Shown: positions 9,753 through 18,356 of the stretch, piece after piece
Layout of the letters: each line of letters starts with the position of its first letter
Numbering within the stretch: position 1 is the stretch's first letter
NCBI RefSeq assembly: GCF_002744735.1
Contig: NZ_KZ319339.1
Span: forward strand, 558,001-622,000
DNA: 64,000 nucleotides
Origin: Marinobacter guineae
GTDB lineage: Bacteria; Pseudomonadota; Gammaproteobacteria; Pseudomonadales; Oleiphilaceae
Direction: 5' to 3'
Notes under the pieces: generated by a model
Told to the model about the DNA's origin: nothing
Seen by the model: only the letters and a program-made list of their open reading frames with translations
The model's database searches: none
Made by a program: the position numbers and the translations under genes

Positions 9753-10085
9753 ATGACTAATGACCTGTTTGACAAAGCCACGCGCCTGAATGAGACCCTG
9801 CTTGAGCAGTTCAGCAAGGCGGCGGAAATGCAGATGAATGCCTTCCGACGTTATGCAGATGTCACCATGGAGCAGGCAAGAAAAGTTTCTGAAGTGCGGG
9901 ATCTGGAGGGTTTGAAGACCGTGACCGGAGACCAGGCCGAAACCCTCAAGTCCCTCAGCGAACAGTTCACTGCGGACTGGAAAGCCTGGCAGGACTACTT
10001 CAACGAAAGCCGTGAACAGTTCGGCAAGGTGTTTGAAAAAGCCCCTGAAGAAACCACAAAGCCCGGCCCGAAAGCCGCCAAGTAA
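9753..10085 (+). CDS. Phasin family protein (PHA granule-associated)
   Basis: 110-aa all-helical, Gln/Glu/Ala-rich protein with no signal peptide, ending in a basic Pro/Lys tail (KPGPKAAK). The pattern of amphipathic helices (EQFSKAAEMQMNAFRRYADV, then QFTADWKAWQDYFNES) is that of phasins, which coat polyhydroxyalkanoate granules. A clear AAGGGAG ribosome site precedes the ATG by about eight bases. It lies nine bases upstream of the PHA synthase gene and is surely co-transcribed. The 153-base gap to the divergent zinc-finger gene must hold both promoters; I see only weak sigma-70-like hexamers there. Confidence 0.8.
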   Translation: MTNDLFDKATRLNETLLEQFSKAAEMQMNAFRRYADVTMEQARKVSEVRDLEGLKTVTGDQAETLKSLSEQFTADWKAWQDYFNESREQFGKVFEKAPEETTKPGPKAAK

Positions 10086-10094
10086 AGGATTTTT

Positions 10095-11897
10095 ATGTTC
10101 GGCCTGGATACGCTTGGGAAAGCCGTCAATCAGCTGGTCAACAGCTTTGAAACCAATGTCCGGCAGGGGCAGCAGCATTTGGAGACGCTGCTCGGGGATG
10201 CAGGCGTCATGGACGACGCGAAACTCTCTACCCTGACTGAAATGTCTGATGCCTACCGGACCATGGCTGAAGACCTGTTGCTGCATCCGCTCAGGTTTGC
10301 CGGTGCCGAGCTGGATTTGGCGCGCAAGCATATGGCACTGGGGTATTACACCCTTGCCCGGCTGGTTGGGAAGGACAAGCAACCGGTGGCTGAGCCTGAG
10401 CCCGATGACCGGCGTTTCCAGGCCGAAGACTGGCACCGGCATCTGCCCTTTGATGTCCTGCACCAGGCCTACCTCATCAATTCCAGGGCGTTCCTGAACT
10501 GGGTGGACGATATGGAAGGCGTGCCCCAGGCGGGGCGGGACCAGATGCTGTTCTACGGTCGGCAACTGACCAGTTTGCTCTCGCCGGCGAACTTTCCGGC
10601 AACCAATCCGGAAGTACTCAGGATTACCTGGGAGCGCAAGGGCATGAACCTGGTTGATGGCGGCCGCCAGCTGATCGAAGATCTGCGCCAGAATCCATCC
10701 CTGTTCAATGTCGGCATGACCGATCGCTCCGCCTTTGAGGTAGGCCGCAACCTGGCAACCACCCCGGGCAAGGTGGTCTTTCAGAATGAGCTGATGCAAC
10801 TGATCCAGTATTCACCCACAACGGAAACCGTCAGCAAGCGGCCCTTGCTGATCGTTCCGCCATGGATCAACAAATATTACATTCTGGACCTGACCGCCCG
10901 GAACTCCTTTATCCAGTGGCTGGTGAACCAGGGCCAGACCGTGTTTATCATTTCCTGGCGTAACCCCGGCCCCTCGTTCCGCAACAAGGGCTGGGACGAT
11001 TACATGCAACTGGGGCCTCTAGCCGCCATGGATGCGGTAACGGAGGCCACCGGCGAAGAACGGATGAATGTCATCGGCTACTGCATCGGTGGCACCCTGC
11101 TGGGCTCCACTCTCGCCTGGCTTAAGAAAAAGCAGCGCAATCCGGTGGTCAGTGCCACCTACCTGGCAACCCTGCTGGACTTCTCGGACCCGGGTGGCAT
11201 CGGCGTGTTTATCAACGATCACTCCATCCGGGGTATTGAACGCATGCTGGAGCGCAAGGGTTACCTGGATGGCCGCGCCATGGCATTTACCTTCAACCCG
11301 CTCCGGGAAAACGAGCTGTTCTGGTCATTCTGGACCAACAACTACCTGAAGGGACAGAAGCCAGCAGCCTTTGACCTGCTCTACTGGAACACAGATGGCA
11401 CCAACCTGCCGGCAAAGATGCACAGCTTCTATCTGCGGGAGATGTATTTGAACAACCGGCTGGTGGAGCCGGATTCACTGACCCTGGCCGGAGAAACCAT
11501 CAACCTGTCCGCGATTGATGTGCCCTCCTTTTTCCTCTCGGCCCGACAGGACCATATTGCCAAGTGGAAATCCACCTACAAAGGGGCCCTGGCCCATGGC
11601 GGCGATGTTCGGTTTGTGCTCTCCGGTTCCGGCCATATCGCCGGTGTGATCAACCCACCATACAAAGAAAAATACGGCTACTGGACCAACGACACGCTGG
11701 TACCTGACGCAGATAACTGGTTCGAAGATTCAGAACATCATCCGGGGTCCTGGTGGCCACACTGGCTTGAATGGATTGCGCGCTTCTCTGGCGGAGACGT
11801 GCCGGCTCGCATCCCGGGCGAGGGGGCGGTGCCAGTGATTGAGAACGCGCCGGGAAGCTATGTGCGAGTCAAGGCGGCAGACGCGGCAAAATGTTAA
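10095..11897 (+). CDS. phaC: Class I poly(3-hydroxyalkanoate) synthase
   Basis: 600-aa cytosolic enzyme that polymerises (R)-3-hydroxyacyl-CoA into storage polyester on granules. An N-terminal PhaC_N region (about residues 90-260) precedes the alpha/beta-hydrolase catalytic domain. The lipase-like box reads VIGYCIGGTLL, with the catalytic Cys at about residue 330 in place of Ser. The Asp (SARQDHIAKW) and His (GSGHIAGVINPP) of the triad follow near 480 and 515. Full length and single-chain form indicate class I, with no PhaE or PhaR partner. AAGGA precedes the start, directly behind the phasin gene. No phaA or phaB lies in the window. Confidence 0.92.
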   Translation: MFGLDTLGKAVNQLVNSFETNVRQGQQHLETLLGDAGVMDDAKLSTLTEMSDAYRTMAEDLLLHPLRFAGAELDLARKHMALGYYTLARLVGKDKQPVAEPEPDDRRFQAEDWHRHLPFDVLHQAYLINSRAFLNWVDDMEGVPQAGRDQMLFYGRQLTSLLSPANFPATNPEVLRITWERKGMNLVDGGRQLIEDLRQNPSLFNVGMTDRSAFEVGRNLATTPGKVVFQNELMQLIQYSPTTETVSKRPLLIVPPWINKYYILDLTARNSFIQWLVNQGQTVFIISWRNPGPSFRNKGWDDYMQLGPLAAMDAVTEATGEERMNVIGYCIGGTLLGSTLAWLKKKQRNPVVSATYLATLLDFSDPGGIGVFINDHSIRGIERMLERKGYLDGRAMAFTFNPLRENELFWSFWTNNYLKGQKPAAFDLLYWNTDGTNLPAKMHSFYLREMYLNNRLVEPDSLTLAGETINLSAIDVPSFFLSARQDHIAKWKSTYKGALAHGGDVRFVLSGSGHIAGVINPPYKEKYGYWTNDTLVPDADNWFEDSEHHPGSWWPHWLEWIARFSGGDVPARIPGEGAVPVIENAPGSYVRVKAADAAKC

Positions 11898-11967
11898 ACT
11901 AATAAGAGTATGTCCGGCATCTGAACGAGACGCCAAGCCAACAACAAGACAAAAAACAGGAGAGCCC

Positions 11968-13692
11968 ATGGGGCGGCCGCTACCGATTTCCCGCATCATG
12001 CACAGCGGTCTCTTACTGCGCTGCCCGCCGCAGACCTCAATTGCTGATGCCGCAGCACGGATGGCCGAAAACTCGGTCAGTTCGATTCTGATCACCGAAA
12101 ACGACCAGTTGATCGGTATCTGGACCGAGCGCGATGCACTGACTGTGGACTTTTCCAACCCAGACAGCTTTGAGCGCCCGATCAGCTCGGTTATGAGCTC
12201 TCCTGTGCTCACCCTTTCCTCCGACATGGATGCCGGGGAAGCGGCCCTGCGTTTTCGGGAAACCGGAAAACGCCACTTTCTGATCGTCGATGAGTCCGGC
12301 GCCCCTGTTGGCATTCTTTCCCAGACTGATCTTGCGCTGAACCAGGGTCTTGAACCCTATCTGCGCCTGCGCGAAGTAAGCACGGCCATCCCCCATCCCC
12401 CATTGGTTACCGATGGCAAGGTACCGCTCTCTGAAGTGGCGGCGATCATGCACCGGCACCAGGCAGATGCCGTAGTCGTGGATTGTCATGACGAGGGGCT
12501 GGGCATCCTCACCGAGCGGGATATTGTGCGGCTGATTGCCCGCAATACCGGCAACGCACTGGCCTCTGACCTGGCCACCCGGCCGCTGCTAACCGTCAGC
12601 GGGTCGGACCCGCTGATTCATGCCAGAGACCTGCTGATCAACCACCGGATCCGCCATCTGGCGGTAACCAACAGCCAGGGCGAGGTTATCGGGCTGATTG
12701 GCTACAACGACATGCTCGCCGGTGCCGAACAGATGTATCTGGACGATTTACGTGAAGCCCTTGAACAGAGGGACCGGGCGCTTGCCAAGTCGCGGCAGAC
12801 ACTCCAGCTGGCGGAGCGGGTAATTGAGTCGTCCTTCGAAGGCATCATGGTTACCGACAAGAACGTAAACATCGAGTTCGTTAACCCGGCGTTCACTCAC
12901 CTCACGGGTTACAGCCAGGAAGAAGTCGTTGGCAAAACGCCGCAGGTTCTGTCCTCGGGACGACATGACCGCGAGTTCTACCAGCGGATGTGGAACTCGC
13001 TGGTCACCCATGGCTATTGGCGGGGCGAGATCTGGAACCGGCGCAAGAGCGGGGAGCTTTATCTTGAGCTGCTGACGATCACCGCTATCTCCGATGACGA
13101 AGGCAAAACCACCCACTACGCCGGCCTGTTTACCGACATTACCCAGAACCGGAAGAACGAGGAGCAGATCCGTCAGCTTGCCTACTATGACGCCCTCACC
13201 GGCATTCCCAATCGTCGGCTTCTTGAGGACCGGCTGGAGCACGCCATTCGCCACGCCCATCGCCGCTCATCCCTGCTGGCGGTCATGTTCATGGATCTGG
13301 ACCATTTCAAGGCAGTGAATGACCGACTCGGCCACGCGGCCGGCGATGAACTCCTGATTCTGTTCACAAACCGTGTTCAGGGTTGCCTGCGTGAAGACGA
13401 TACGCTGGCACGTCTTGGAGGGGATGAATTCATTGTCTTGCTGCCCGATCTGGAAAAAATTGAAGATGCCTTTCAGGTTGCTGACCGTTTGATTGCGCGG
13501 AACCAGGAAACCTACCGCATCAACGGGGAATGCCTGAAGGTGGGCTCCAGCATCGGAATAAGCCTTTATCCTCAAGACGGGGCGACGGCGTCGGAATTGC
13601 TGCAGGGTGCCGACATCGCGATGTACCGGGCCAAACAGGATGGACGAAATCTGTTCCGGCTGTTCAGCCCCGCCGTTGCCGAAGGCGCCTGA
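11968..13692 (+). CDS. Diguanylate cyclase with four CBS motifs and a PAS domain
   Basis: 574-aa protein predicted to make cyclic di-GMP. Four CBS motifs (about residues 5-255) form two Bateman modules that usually bind adenosyl ligands. A PAS domain (about 270-395, VIESSFEGIMVTDKN onward) and a GGDEF domain follow. The catalytic LGGDEFIVLL is intact, and the inhibitory RxxD site (REDD) stands five residues ahead of GGDEF, so product feedback is expected. There is no EAL domain and no membrane segment. The ATG at 11968 has ACAGGAGA upstream; the frame is open to 11839, but that part overlaps phaC. It starts 70 bases after phaC, suggesting a functional tie between energy charge, storage polymer and cyclic di-GMP. 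Confidence 0.88.
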   Translation: MGRPLPISRIMHSGLLLRCPPQTSIADAAARMAENSVSSILITENDQLIGIWTERDALTVDFSNPDSFERPISSVMSSPVLTLSSDMDAGEAALRFRETGKRHFLIVDESGAPVGILSQTDLALNQGLEPYLRLREVSTAIPHPPLVTDGKVPLSEVAAIMHRHQADAVVVDCHDEGLGILTERDIVRLIARNTGNALASDLATRPLLTVSGSDPLIHARDLLINHRIRHLAVTNSQGEVIGLIGYNDMLAGAEQMYLDDLREALEQRDRALAKSRQTLQLAERVIESSFEGIMVTDKNVNIEFVNPAFTHLTGYSQEEVVGKTPQVLSSGRHDREFYQRMWNSLVTHGYWRGEIWNRRKSGELYLELLTITAISDDEGKTTHYAGLFTDITQNRKNEEQIRQLAYYDALTGIPNRRLLEDRLEHAIRHAHRRSSLLAVMFMDLDHFKAVNDRLGHAAGDELLILFTNRVQGCLREDDTLARLGGDEFIVLLPDLEKIEDAFQVADRLIARNQETYRINGECLKVGSSIGISLYPQDGATASELLQGADIAMYRAKQDGRNLFRLFSPAVAEGA

Positions 13693-13755
13693 TCTCGCCC
13701 CGCAATCCCCGTTGTGGCACTATTGCCCGCTGGATAACCGGCGGAGACCCACCCC

Positions 13756-15120
13756 ATGTTCTACACCACCCTTGCGGCTATCGCGGCCGCGATGATTCTG
13801 TTTACCTGGCTCGGGCTCAGGGCCCGTCTTGCGGACGGCGGGCTGGACGATTACGTGACAGCACGCAACAGCCAGGGTGCCCGGGCCCTCGGGCTTTCGT
13901 TTCTGGCTTCCGGTATGGGGGGCTGGATTCTGTTCGCCCCGCCGGAGGTCGGCGCCCTGGTTGGGCCGCTGGCACTGGCAGGCTACGCACTCGGCGCCGC
14001 CCTGCCGTTTATTGTGTTCGCCTTCTGCGGGCCCGCGATCCGTCGTTTCCTGCCACAAGGCCGTAGCATCGGGGAGTTTGCCAACGCCTGTTACGGCAAC
14101 GGGGTCCGTCATTACGTTTCCCTGATCTCGGTACTGTACATGCTCTGTTTCCTGACCGCCGAGCTCACCGCCGTAGGCGCGATCACCTCGCTCCTGTCCG
14201 GCATCAATGGCGGTATTGTGGTTGTTGGCGTTGCGATAACCACATTGATTTACACGGCCGTAGGTGGCCTCCGTGCGAGCATCGTAACGGATCAGTGGCA
14301 GGCGCTCCTGCTCATCGGCCTGCTGGCCATTGTCAGCGTGGTGGCCATCGGCAAACTGCCTGATGCGGCACCGGCCGCACTCCCGGATATTCCGGCGACC
14401 GCTGCCCTCAGTGTTGCCCTGACGCTGGTGATTGCGGTAACCGCTGCCAACCTGTTTCACCAGGGATACTGGCAAAGGTTATGGTCGGCCCGTGACACTG
14501 ATGCCCTCAGCCGGGGGGCACTGCTGGGAGGTGTGGTCACCATCGGTGTAGTTGCTGTCGTTGGCGGGCTTGGGATCCTGGCCGCCATGAGCGGCGCCGA
14601 CCTTGGCAACCCTCCGATTCCGTTCTTTGCATTGCTGGCCGATGCCCCAGCCTGGCTGGCTTTACCGGCTCTTATTCTGGCCATCACGCTGGTCGCTTCG
14701 TCGGTTGACACCCTGCAGAATGCGCTCGCATCCTTGGCGGTTACCGAAAAACAGGGCCTTTCGATTGTCAGTGCCCGATGGTTCACGGTGCTGCTGATGA
14801 TTCCGGTGGTTCTAGTCGCGCTGCAAGGGATTTCCGTGCTGCGGCTGTTCCTGATCGCCGACCTGCTGTGCGCTACAGCGGTGTTGCCTGTACTGATGGG
14901 ACTGTGGGGGAAAATGACCACTCGGGCGGCGATTCTGGGCTGTCTGGCAGGGCTTCTCGGGGCGATTCTGCCTGGATGGATTTCCGGAGGCAGTTTGATG
15001 GCTGGCCTGGAAGCTGCGAGTTTCCCAGGCAGCATTCCAACCCTGATGCCATTCGTTGGTGCCCTTGCAGGCTCTGGTTTGGTTAGTCTCGCAACCGCAG
15101 TTGCGACCCCGAAACGCTAG
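13756..15120 (+). CDS. Sodium:solute symporter (SSS) family protein
   Basis: 454-aa integral membrane protein with about 12-13 helices. It has features of the SSS fold: the early unwound region SFLASGMGGWILFAPPEV, then QGRSIGEFANACYGNGVRHY, and the VGGLRASIVTDQWQALL block with the WQ pair typical of the family. Distant relatives carry sugars, proline, pantothenate or urea with Na+. No substrate residue pattern allows a specific call. It follows the GGDEF gene by 63 bases on the same strand. The 3' end meets the TonB-like gene tail-to-tail at a shared hairpin. Confidence 0.78.
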   Translation: MFYTTLAAIAAAMILFTWLGLRARLADGGLDDYVTARNSQGARALGLSFLASGMGGWILFAPPEVGALVGPLALAGYALGAALPFIVFAFCGPAIRRFLPQGRSIGEFANACYGNGVRHYVSLISVLYMLCFLTAELTAVGAITSLLSGINGGIVVVGVAITTLIYTAVGGLRASIVTDQWQALLLIGLLAIVSVVAIGKLPDAAPAALPDIPATAALSVALTLVIAVTAANLFHQGYWQRLWSARDTDALSRGALLGGVVTIGVVAVVGGLGILAAMSGADLGNPPIPFFALLADAPAWLALPALILAITLVASSVDTLQNALASLAVTEKQGLSIVSARWFTVLLMIPVVLVALQGISVLRLFLIADLLCATAVLPVLMGLWGKMTTRAAILGCLAGLLGAILPGWISGGSLMAGLEAASFPGSIPTLMPFVGALAGSGLVSLATAVATPKR

Positions 15121-15131
15121 GAAGACGCTTT

Positions 15132-15157
15132 GCTGTCCAGTTATTTAACTGGACAGC
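15132..15157. terminator. Bidirectional hairpin between convergent genes
   Basis: A near-perfect 26-base palindrome (arms GCTGTCCAGTTA and TAACTGGACAGC, loop TT) contains the last codons and stop of the TonB-like gene and lies 12 bases past the symporter stop. The U-tracts are weak on both sides, so this is a terminator or 3'-end stabiliser by position and stem strength. Confidence 0.55.
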
Positions 15158-16149
15158 AATTCGATCGGGTATCTGATTTTGGTTTGGTCGACCCCCGGCC
15201 GCGCCCCAAAATCCACTAGCCTCAAACGGTTACAGATCTTGCTCTCCAGCGCCGGCTCATTCAGCGTGGATTCCACCACTGAGCAACTGGATACCGCTCC
15301 GTTGGGCTCAATGACCAGCTCCGGCGTGATACTCCCCTGAAGCGAAGGCTTCCGTCGCAGCTCCCGGTTGTAGATGCTGTATATCGCGGACTTGTTGGCG
15401 TCCATGGTCCGACGCAACTCTTCCTTGCTCCGGGTTCGGGCGGCGGTTTCATGCTGCTCCTTGCGGGCCGCCTCTTTGACTTCAGCAACCCGTTCGGCTT
15501 CTGCAACTTCCGCGCGCTGGCGCTCAGCCAGAGCGACCTGACCGGCCTCCCGATTGAGCACCTCCTCGTTTACGCCACTGCTCTTCGCACTCGCGGTAGC
15601 GCGGGAGGCCAGCGTATCACCGGTTTTGCGAGCAATAGGCTCAGCTGTATTGGCAACCGGGCCATCCAGCTTGACCGACTCCGCCAGCGAGCTGAGTTTT
15701 TTGAGTTCGCTCCCCATTGCCAGAATACCGGTATTCTTTGCCTTTTCCCGCGCCTTGGCGACCTCCTCGGGCTTGGGTTCCGGCTTTGGCTCTGGTTTTT
15801 CCGCTACCTGTGGTTCAGGCTCCGGCTCCGGTTCCGCAACCTCCGGTTCGGGGACGGGCTCCGGTTTTGGTTCAGGCTTCGCCTGCTCCACCGGCTTTTC
15901 CTCAGGCTTTGGAGGCTCGGGCTCAGGTTCAGGCAGTACCGGTTTTGGCGGCTCTTTCTTCTCAATGATCAGTTTCGCCAGCTGGGGTGGCAAAGCTTCC
16001 TGTTCCTGCCTGTCCAGCTCAGGCAGTTCTATCCAGCTGACATAGCCTGCGAACGCGAGGAACAGCGGCACCACCACAACGGCTGCAGCCAGCAGTCGCT
16101 TCCGCTCGCCGCGCTCCTGATTCCAGGGTAATCCGTACCGGTAATCCAT
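15145..16149 (-). CDS. TonB-like energy transducer with AgmX/PglI-type C-terminal domain
   Basis: 334-aa protein. A short cytosolic N-terminus is followed by one helix (LLAAAVVVVPLFLAFAGYV), a very long Pro/Glu/Lys linker of EPKPEP-type repeats (about residues 60-135), then a charged coiled region. The C-terminal domain (about 250-334) reads RELRRKPSLQGSITPELVIE, then SSCSVVESTLNEPALESKIC and RYPIELLSS. This matches the AgmX/PglI C-terminal family rather than classic TonB. Its two Cys (SSC and KIC) could form a disulfide. It lies five bases behind the second ExbD gene, so it is the force-transmitting partner of this ExbB-ExbD motor. Its outer-membrane target is unknown. Confidence 0.78.
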   Translation of the reverse strand: MDYRYGLPWNQERGERKRLLAAAVVVVPLFLAFAGYVSWIELPELDRQEQEALPPQLAKLIIEKKEPPKPVLPEPEPEPPKPEEKPVEQAKPEPKPEPVPEPEVAEPEPEPEPQVAEKPEPKPEPKPEEVAKAREKAKNTGILAMGSELKKLSSLAESVKLDGPVANTAEPIARKTGDTLASRATASAKSSGVNEEVLNREAGQVALAERQRAEVAEAERVAEVKEAARKEQHETAARTRSKEELRRTMDANKSAIYSIYNRELRRKPSLQGSITPELVIEPNGAVSSCSVVESTLNEPALESKICNRLRLVDFGARPGVDQTKIRYPIELLSS

Positions 16150-16154
16150 AATGA

Positions 16155-16655
16155 TCAGGCTCCCTGTTCCGTACGCTGATTAACCGCCAGGGAAATGCTG
16201 GCGTAACCGGCGTCCACACAGGTGGACATGATTTTCTTGAGCAGCTCGTAAGGCAGTTCCCGGTCCGCAAGAATAGTAATGGGTCGACCTTCATCCGGTG
16301 CTGGCGCCGACGAACGGCTGGCCTGGTAGTCCAGCTCCTGTTTCAGGGAGGGCTCAACCTGCCCGTCGAAGGTCTGGAGGGCGACACGTTTCACCACCAG
16401 TCGACCGTTAACCAGAATATCCCTGTCGGTGACGGTCAATGCCAGCACATCACCCGGGGGTTGCTGGGCGGTAGAATCGGGCAATTTAATGGCGTTGTTC
16501 TGGTTCAGTACCTGTACGTCGGACGAGGAGTTCACCATCAGGAAGAACACCAGGATGGTGAAAATATCCATTAGCGACACCAGGTTCATCTTTCCCTGGC
16601 TCTTGTTACGCCGGTAGTGACGCTTCAAACGACGGGCTTTGGCGGACTCTTTCAT
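16155..16655 (-). CDS. ExbD/TolR family motor protein, copy 2
   Basis: 166-aa inner-membrane protein. The basic N-terminus (ARRLKRHYRRNKSQGKMN) precedes one helix, LVSLMDIFTILVFFLMVN, with the membrane Asp that carries protons in ExbD/TolR proteins. A periplasmic domain follows, with PITILADRELPYELLKKIM as the family fold core and a final segment near SISLAVNQRTEQGA. The start ATG overlaps the stop of the preceding ExbD gene (ATGA), indicating translational coupling. Two different ExbD subunits, as here, are usual in AglRQS- and AgmX-associated motors rather than in iron-transport ExbBD. Confidence 0.85.
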   Translation of the reverse strand: MKESAKARRLKRHYRRNKSQGKMNLVSLMDIFTILVFFLMVNSSSDVQVLNQNNAIKLPDSTAQQPPGDVLALTVTDRDILVNGRLVVKRVALQTFDGQVEPSLKQELDYQASRSSAPAPDEGRPITILADRELPYELLKKIMSTCVDAGYASISLAVNQRTEQGA

Positions 16656-17164
16656 GAGCTCACCTCCGCGGATCCCGAGGTCTGGGCAGGCGCATCACCG
16701 AGTGAGATCTCCGGGAACAGTTCTGCTTCAACAACACTGCCAGCCACAACGGCTTCGTAGGAGCGCACCGTGTCCATCACGGAGACCAGGGACTGATACG
16801 ACGTCTGCCGGGACGGCATGATGATCACATCCTTCTTGTCCGGCACCCGACTCTTGATCTCTTTCATGACATCCTTGAGCAGAGCGAAATCATACTCGCC
16901 CTCACGCCGGGGAATGCTCTTGATGACGCCGCCCTGGTTATCCGCAACGACTAGCCGATCTTCATAGATCACAACCTGGATCTGCAGTTCTTCAGCCTGC
17001 TCCGCCGAAAGGCTTTCACCGGTCGGGAAGTTCAGTTCCAGAACGCTGGTGTGGGCAAACACCATGTTCAGCAGCAGTACCGGCACCAGCACGATCATGA
17101 GGTTCATGAAGGGCGTGATGTCGAGATCGGCCTCACTTTGTAGGCGACGATGTTTCCGTCTCAT
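16652..17164 (-). CDS. ExbD/TolR family motor protein, copy 1
   Basis: 170-aa protein with a basic N-terminus and one helix (DITPFMNLMIVLVPVLLLNM) containing the conserved Asp of the proton path. The periplasmic domain ends with VIIMPSRQTSYQSLVSVMDT, the ExbD-fold counterpart of the ADREVPYG block. It is clearly different from copy 2, so this is a diverged pair and not a recent duplication. The gene lies 25 bases after the ExbB gene and overlaps copy 2 by four bases. Together they build the proton-driven stator with ExbB. Confidence 0.85.
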   Translation of the reverse strand: MRRKHRRLQSEADLDITPFMNLMIVLVPVLLLNMVFAHTSVLELNFPTGESLSAEQAEELQIQVVIYEDRLVVADNQGGVIKSIPRREGEYDFALLKDVMKEIKSRVPDKKDVIIMPSRQTSYQSLVSVMDTVRSYEAVVAGSVVEAELFPEISLGDAPAQTSGSAEVSS

Positions 17165-17189
17165 GGCCTGACATCCTTTTGGCTGGTTA

Positions 17190-17897
17190 TCAGGCCGGGG
17201 TACCGGCCGGTGTCGCTACCTGGGCCGCCCCTGGGACGGCATGGGCCTGCGGCTGCGCTGCAGACCGGTTTGCAGAGCCGTCACTGAGCAGGTTAAGCAC
17301 CTTGATGCCGGCCATCTCGAAACTATCGACAATTTCATTGGTTTTGGTCTGCAACAGGGAGTGAACCAGCAGCATGGGAATGGCCGACATCAGGCCGAAC
17401 GCGGTGGTGTTCATGGCCACCGAAATACTCTGGGAAAGAAGACTCGCCTTCTGGGCCGGATCCGCCGCAGCCACTGCGGTGAATGCCGCGATCAGGCCGA
17501 TAATGGTACCCAGCAGGCCCAGCAGTGTGGCAATGTTGGCCAGGGTGGCCAGGTATTGCGTGCGTTTTTCCAGGCGGGGCATGACGTCCAGCAATCCCTC
17601 TTCCATCGCGTACTCGATTTCCTCACGGCCCTGACGACGTGCCAGGCGCTGCAGGCCAAAACCGATCATGGTCGACATGGCACTACCGGATTCCTGGGTG
17701 TAGTTCAGGGCTCCCTTGAGATCGCGTTTGGAAATCATCTGGTGCAGGCGGTTAAAGTCCCGGCGATTGGTGATTTTCTGGGCGGAGAGATAAACGTAGC
17801 GCTCAATGGCAACAATGAGTCCGATAATCAGCACAACCGCGATCGGAAACATAAAAAAGCCACCTTCCTGAAAAAAGCGAACGGCGGTATCAATCAT
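17190..17897 (-). CDS. MotA/TolQ/ExbB-type proton channel protein
   Basis: 235-aa inner-membrane protein with three helices: FFMFPIAVVLIIGLIVAIER near the N-terminus, then a pair near residues 115-180. The second helix contains LATLANIATLLGLLGTIIGL and the third AMNTTAFGLMSAIPMLL. The Thr/Ala/Gly-rich pattern is the ExbB/TolQ signature. It is the first gene of the motor set exbB-exbD-exbD-agmX-like. A 138-base gap separates it from the 101-aa gene upstream, so it may have its own promoter or be read from the long upstream operon. Function: proton-motive-force-driven rotor or stator for the TonB-like partner. Confidence 0.87.
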   Translation of the reverse strand: MIDTAVRFFQEGGFFMFPIAVVLIIGLIVAIERYVYLSAQKITNRRDFNRLHQMISKRDLKGALNYTQESGSAMSTMIGFGLQRLARRQGREEIEYAMEEGLLDVMPRLEKRTQYLATLANIATLLGLLGTIIGLIAAFTAVAAADPAQKASLLSQSISVAMNTTAFGLMSAIPMLLVHSLLQTKTNEIVDSFEMAGIKVLNLLSDGSANRSAAQPQAHAVPGAAQVATPAGTPA

Positions 17898-18035
17898 TTT
17901 GTGGGCACTCCATGGTCCGGTTTTGAATCAGTCTATGCGCGACCCGCCCTGGAGAGAGTAAGTTCGCGAAAGTCTGTGTGAGGGTTTGTTTAATCTTGCG
18001 CAGGGACACACTCAGGATGCGACAGGCGTCACGCT

Positions 18036-18341
18036 CTATTCCCCGGCTGCTGACTGAGCCTGCCTGATGAACGCTTCGTGGTACTTGATAAACCGCTGGA
18101 ACTCGTAGCGCTCCAGGGGCATGAGGCCCTGATCAACCATCAGGCGTTCTTCCGGCGCACGCAACTCGTCCACTTCCGGTGGCTGCCAGGGCACCAGATA
18201 CATCACCGTCGGCACTTCCTGATCACCACGTATGCGCGTGCCTTCAATGGTCACAACGCCCGGGGCGCCCTGGGCGTATAGCAGGGGTGTCGTCGGCATC
18301 AGCGCGGAGACTGCGAGGGCGATCAGCGCGGGACGTTTCAT
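18036..18341 (-). CDS. Small exported protein of unknown function (101 aa)
   Basis: A signal peptide (MKRPALIALAVSALMPTTPL then LYAQG) leaves a mature protein of about 78 residues. It starts GVVTIEGTRIRGDQEVPTV, continues MYLVPWQPPEV, and ends in an acidic/aromatic helix. The first mature stretch looks like the TonB-box/plug entry seen in TonB-dependent receptors (GTRIRG), but no barrel follows. GGTGAT precedes the ATG. It sits between the TPR lipoprotein (15 bases upstream) and the ExbB motor gene. I infer that it is a periplasmic contact piece for the TonB-like protein. I do not recognise a named family. Confidence 0.65.
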   Translation of the reverse strand: MKRPALIALAVSALMPTTPLLYAQGAPGVVTIEGTRIRGDQEVPTVMYLVPWQPPEVDELRAPEERLMVDQGLMPLERYEFQRFIKYHEAFIRQAQSAAGE

Positions 18342-18356
18342 ATCACCTTTTCCACA

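Noticed and set aside
9600..10799. Long minus-strand frame joined to the zinc-finger gene (506 codons in total)
   Set aside because: The extra 400 codons are antisense to the phasin and phaC genes. Only the last 106 codons show a protein family (C4 zinc finger), starting with its own ATG at 9599.
15451..16131. Plus-strand frames rich in Arg/Leu/Phe and Ser/Gly opposite the TonB-like gene
   Set aside because: They are the complement of the Pro/Glu/Lys repeat linker; low-complexity shadow frames.
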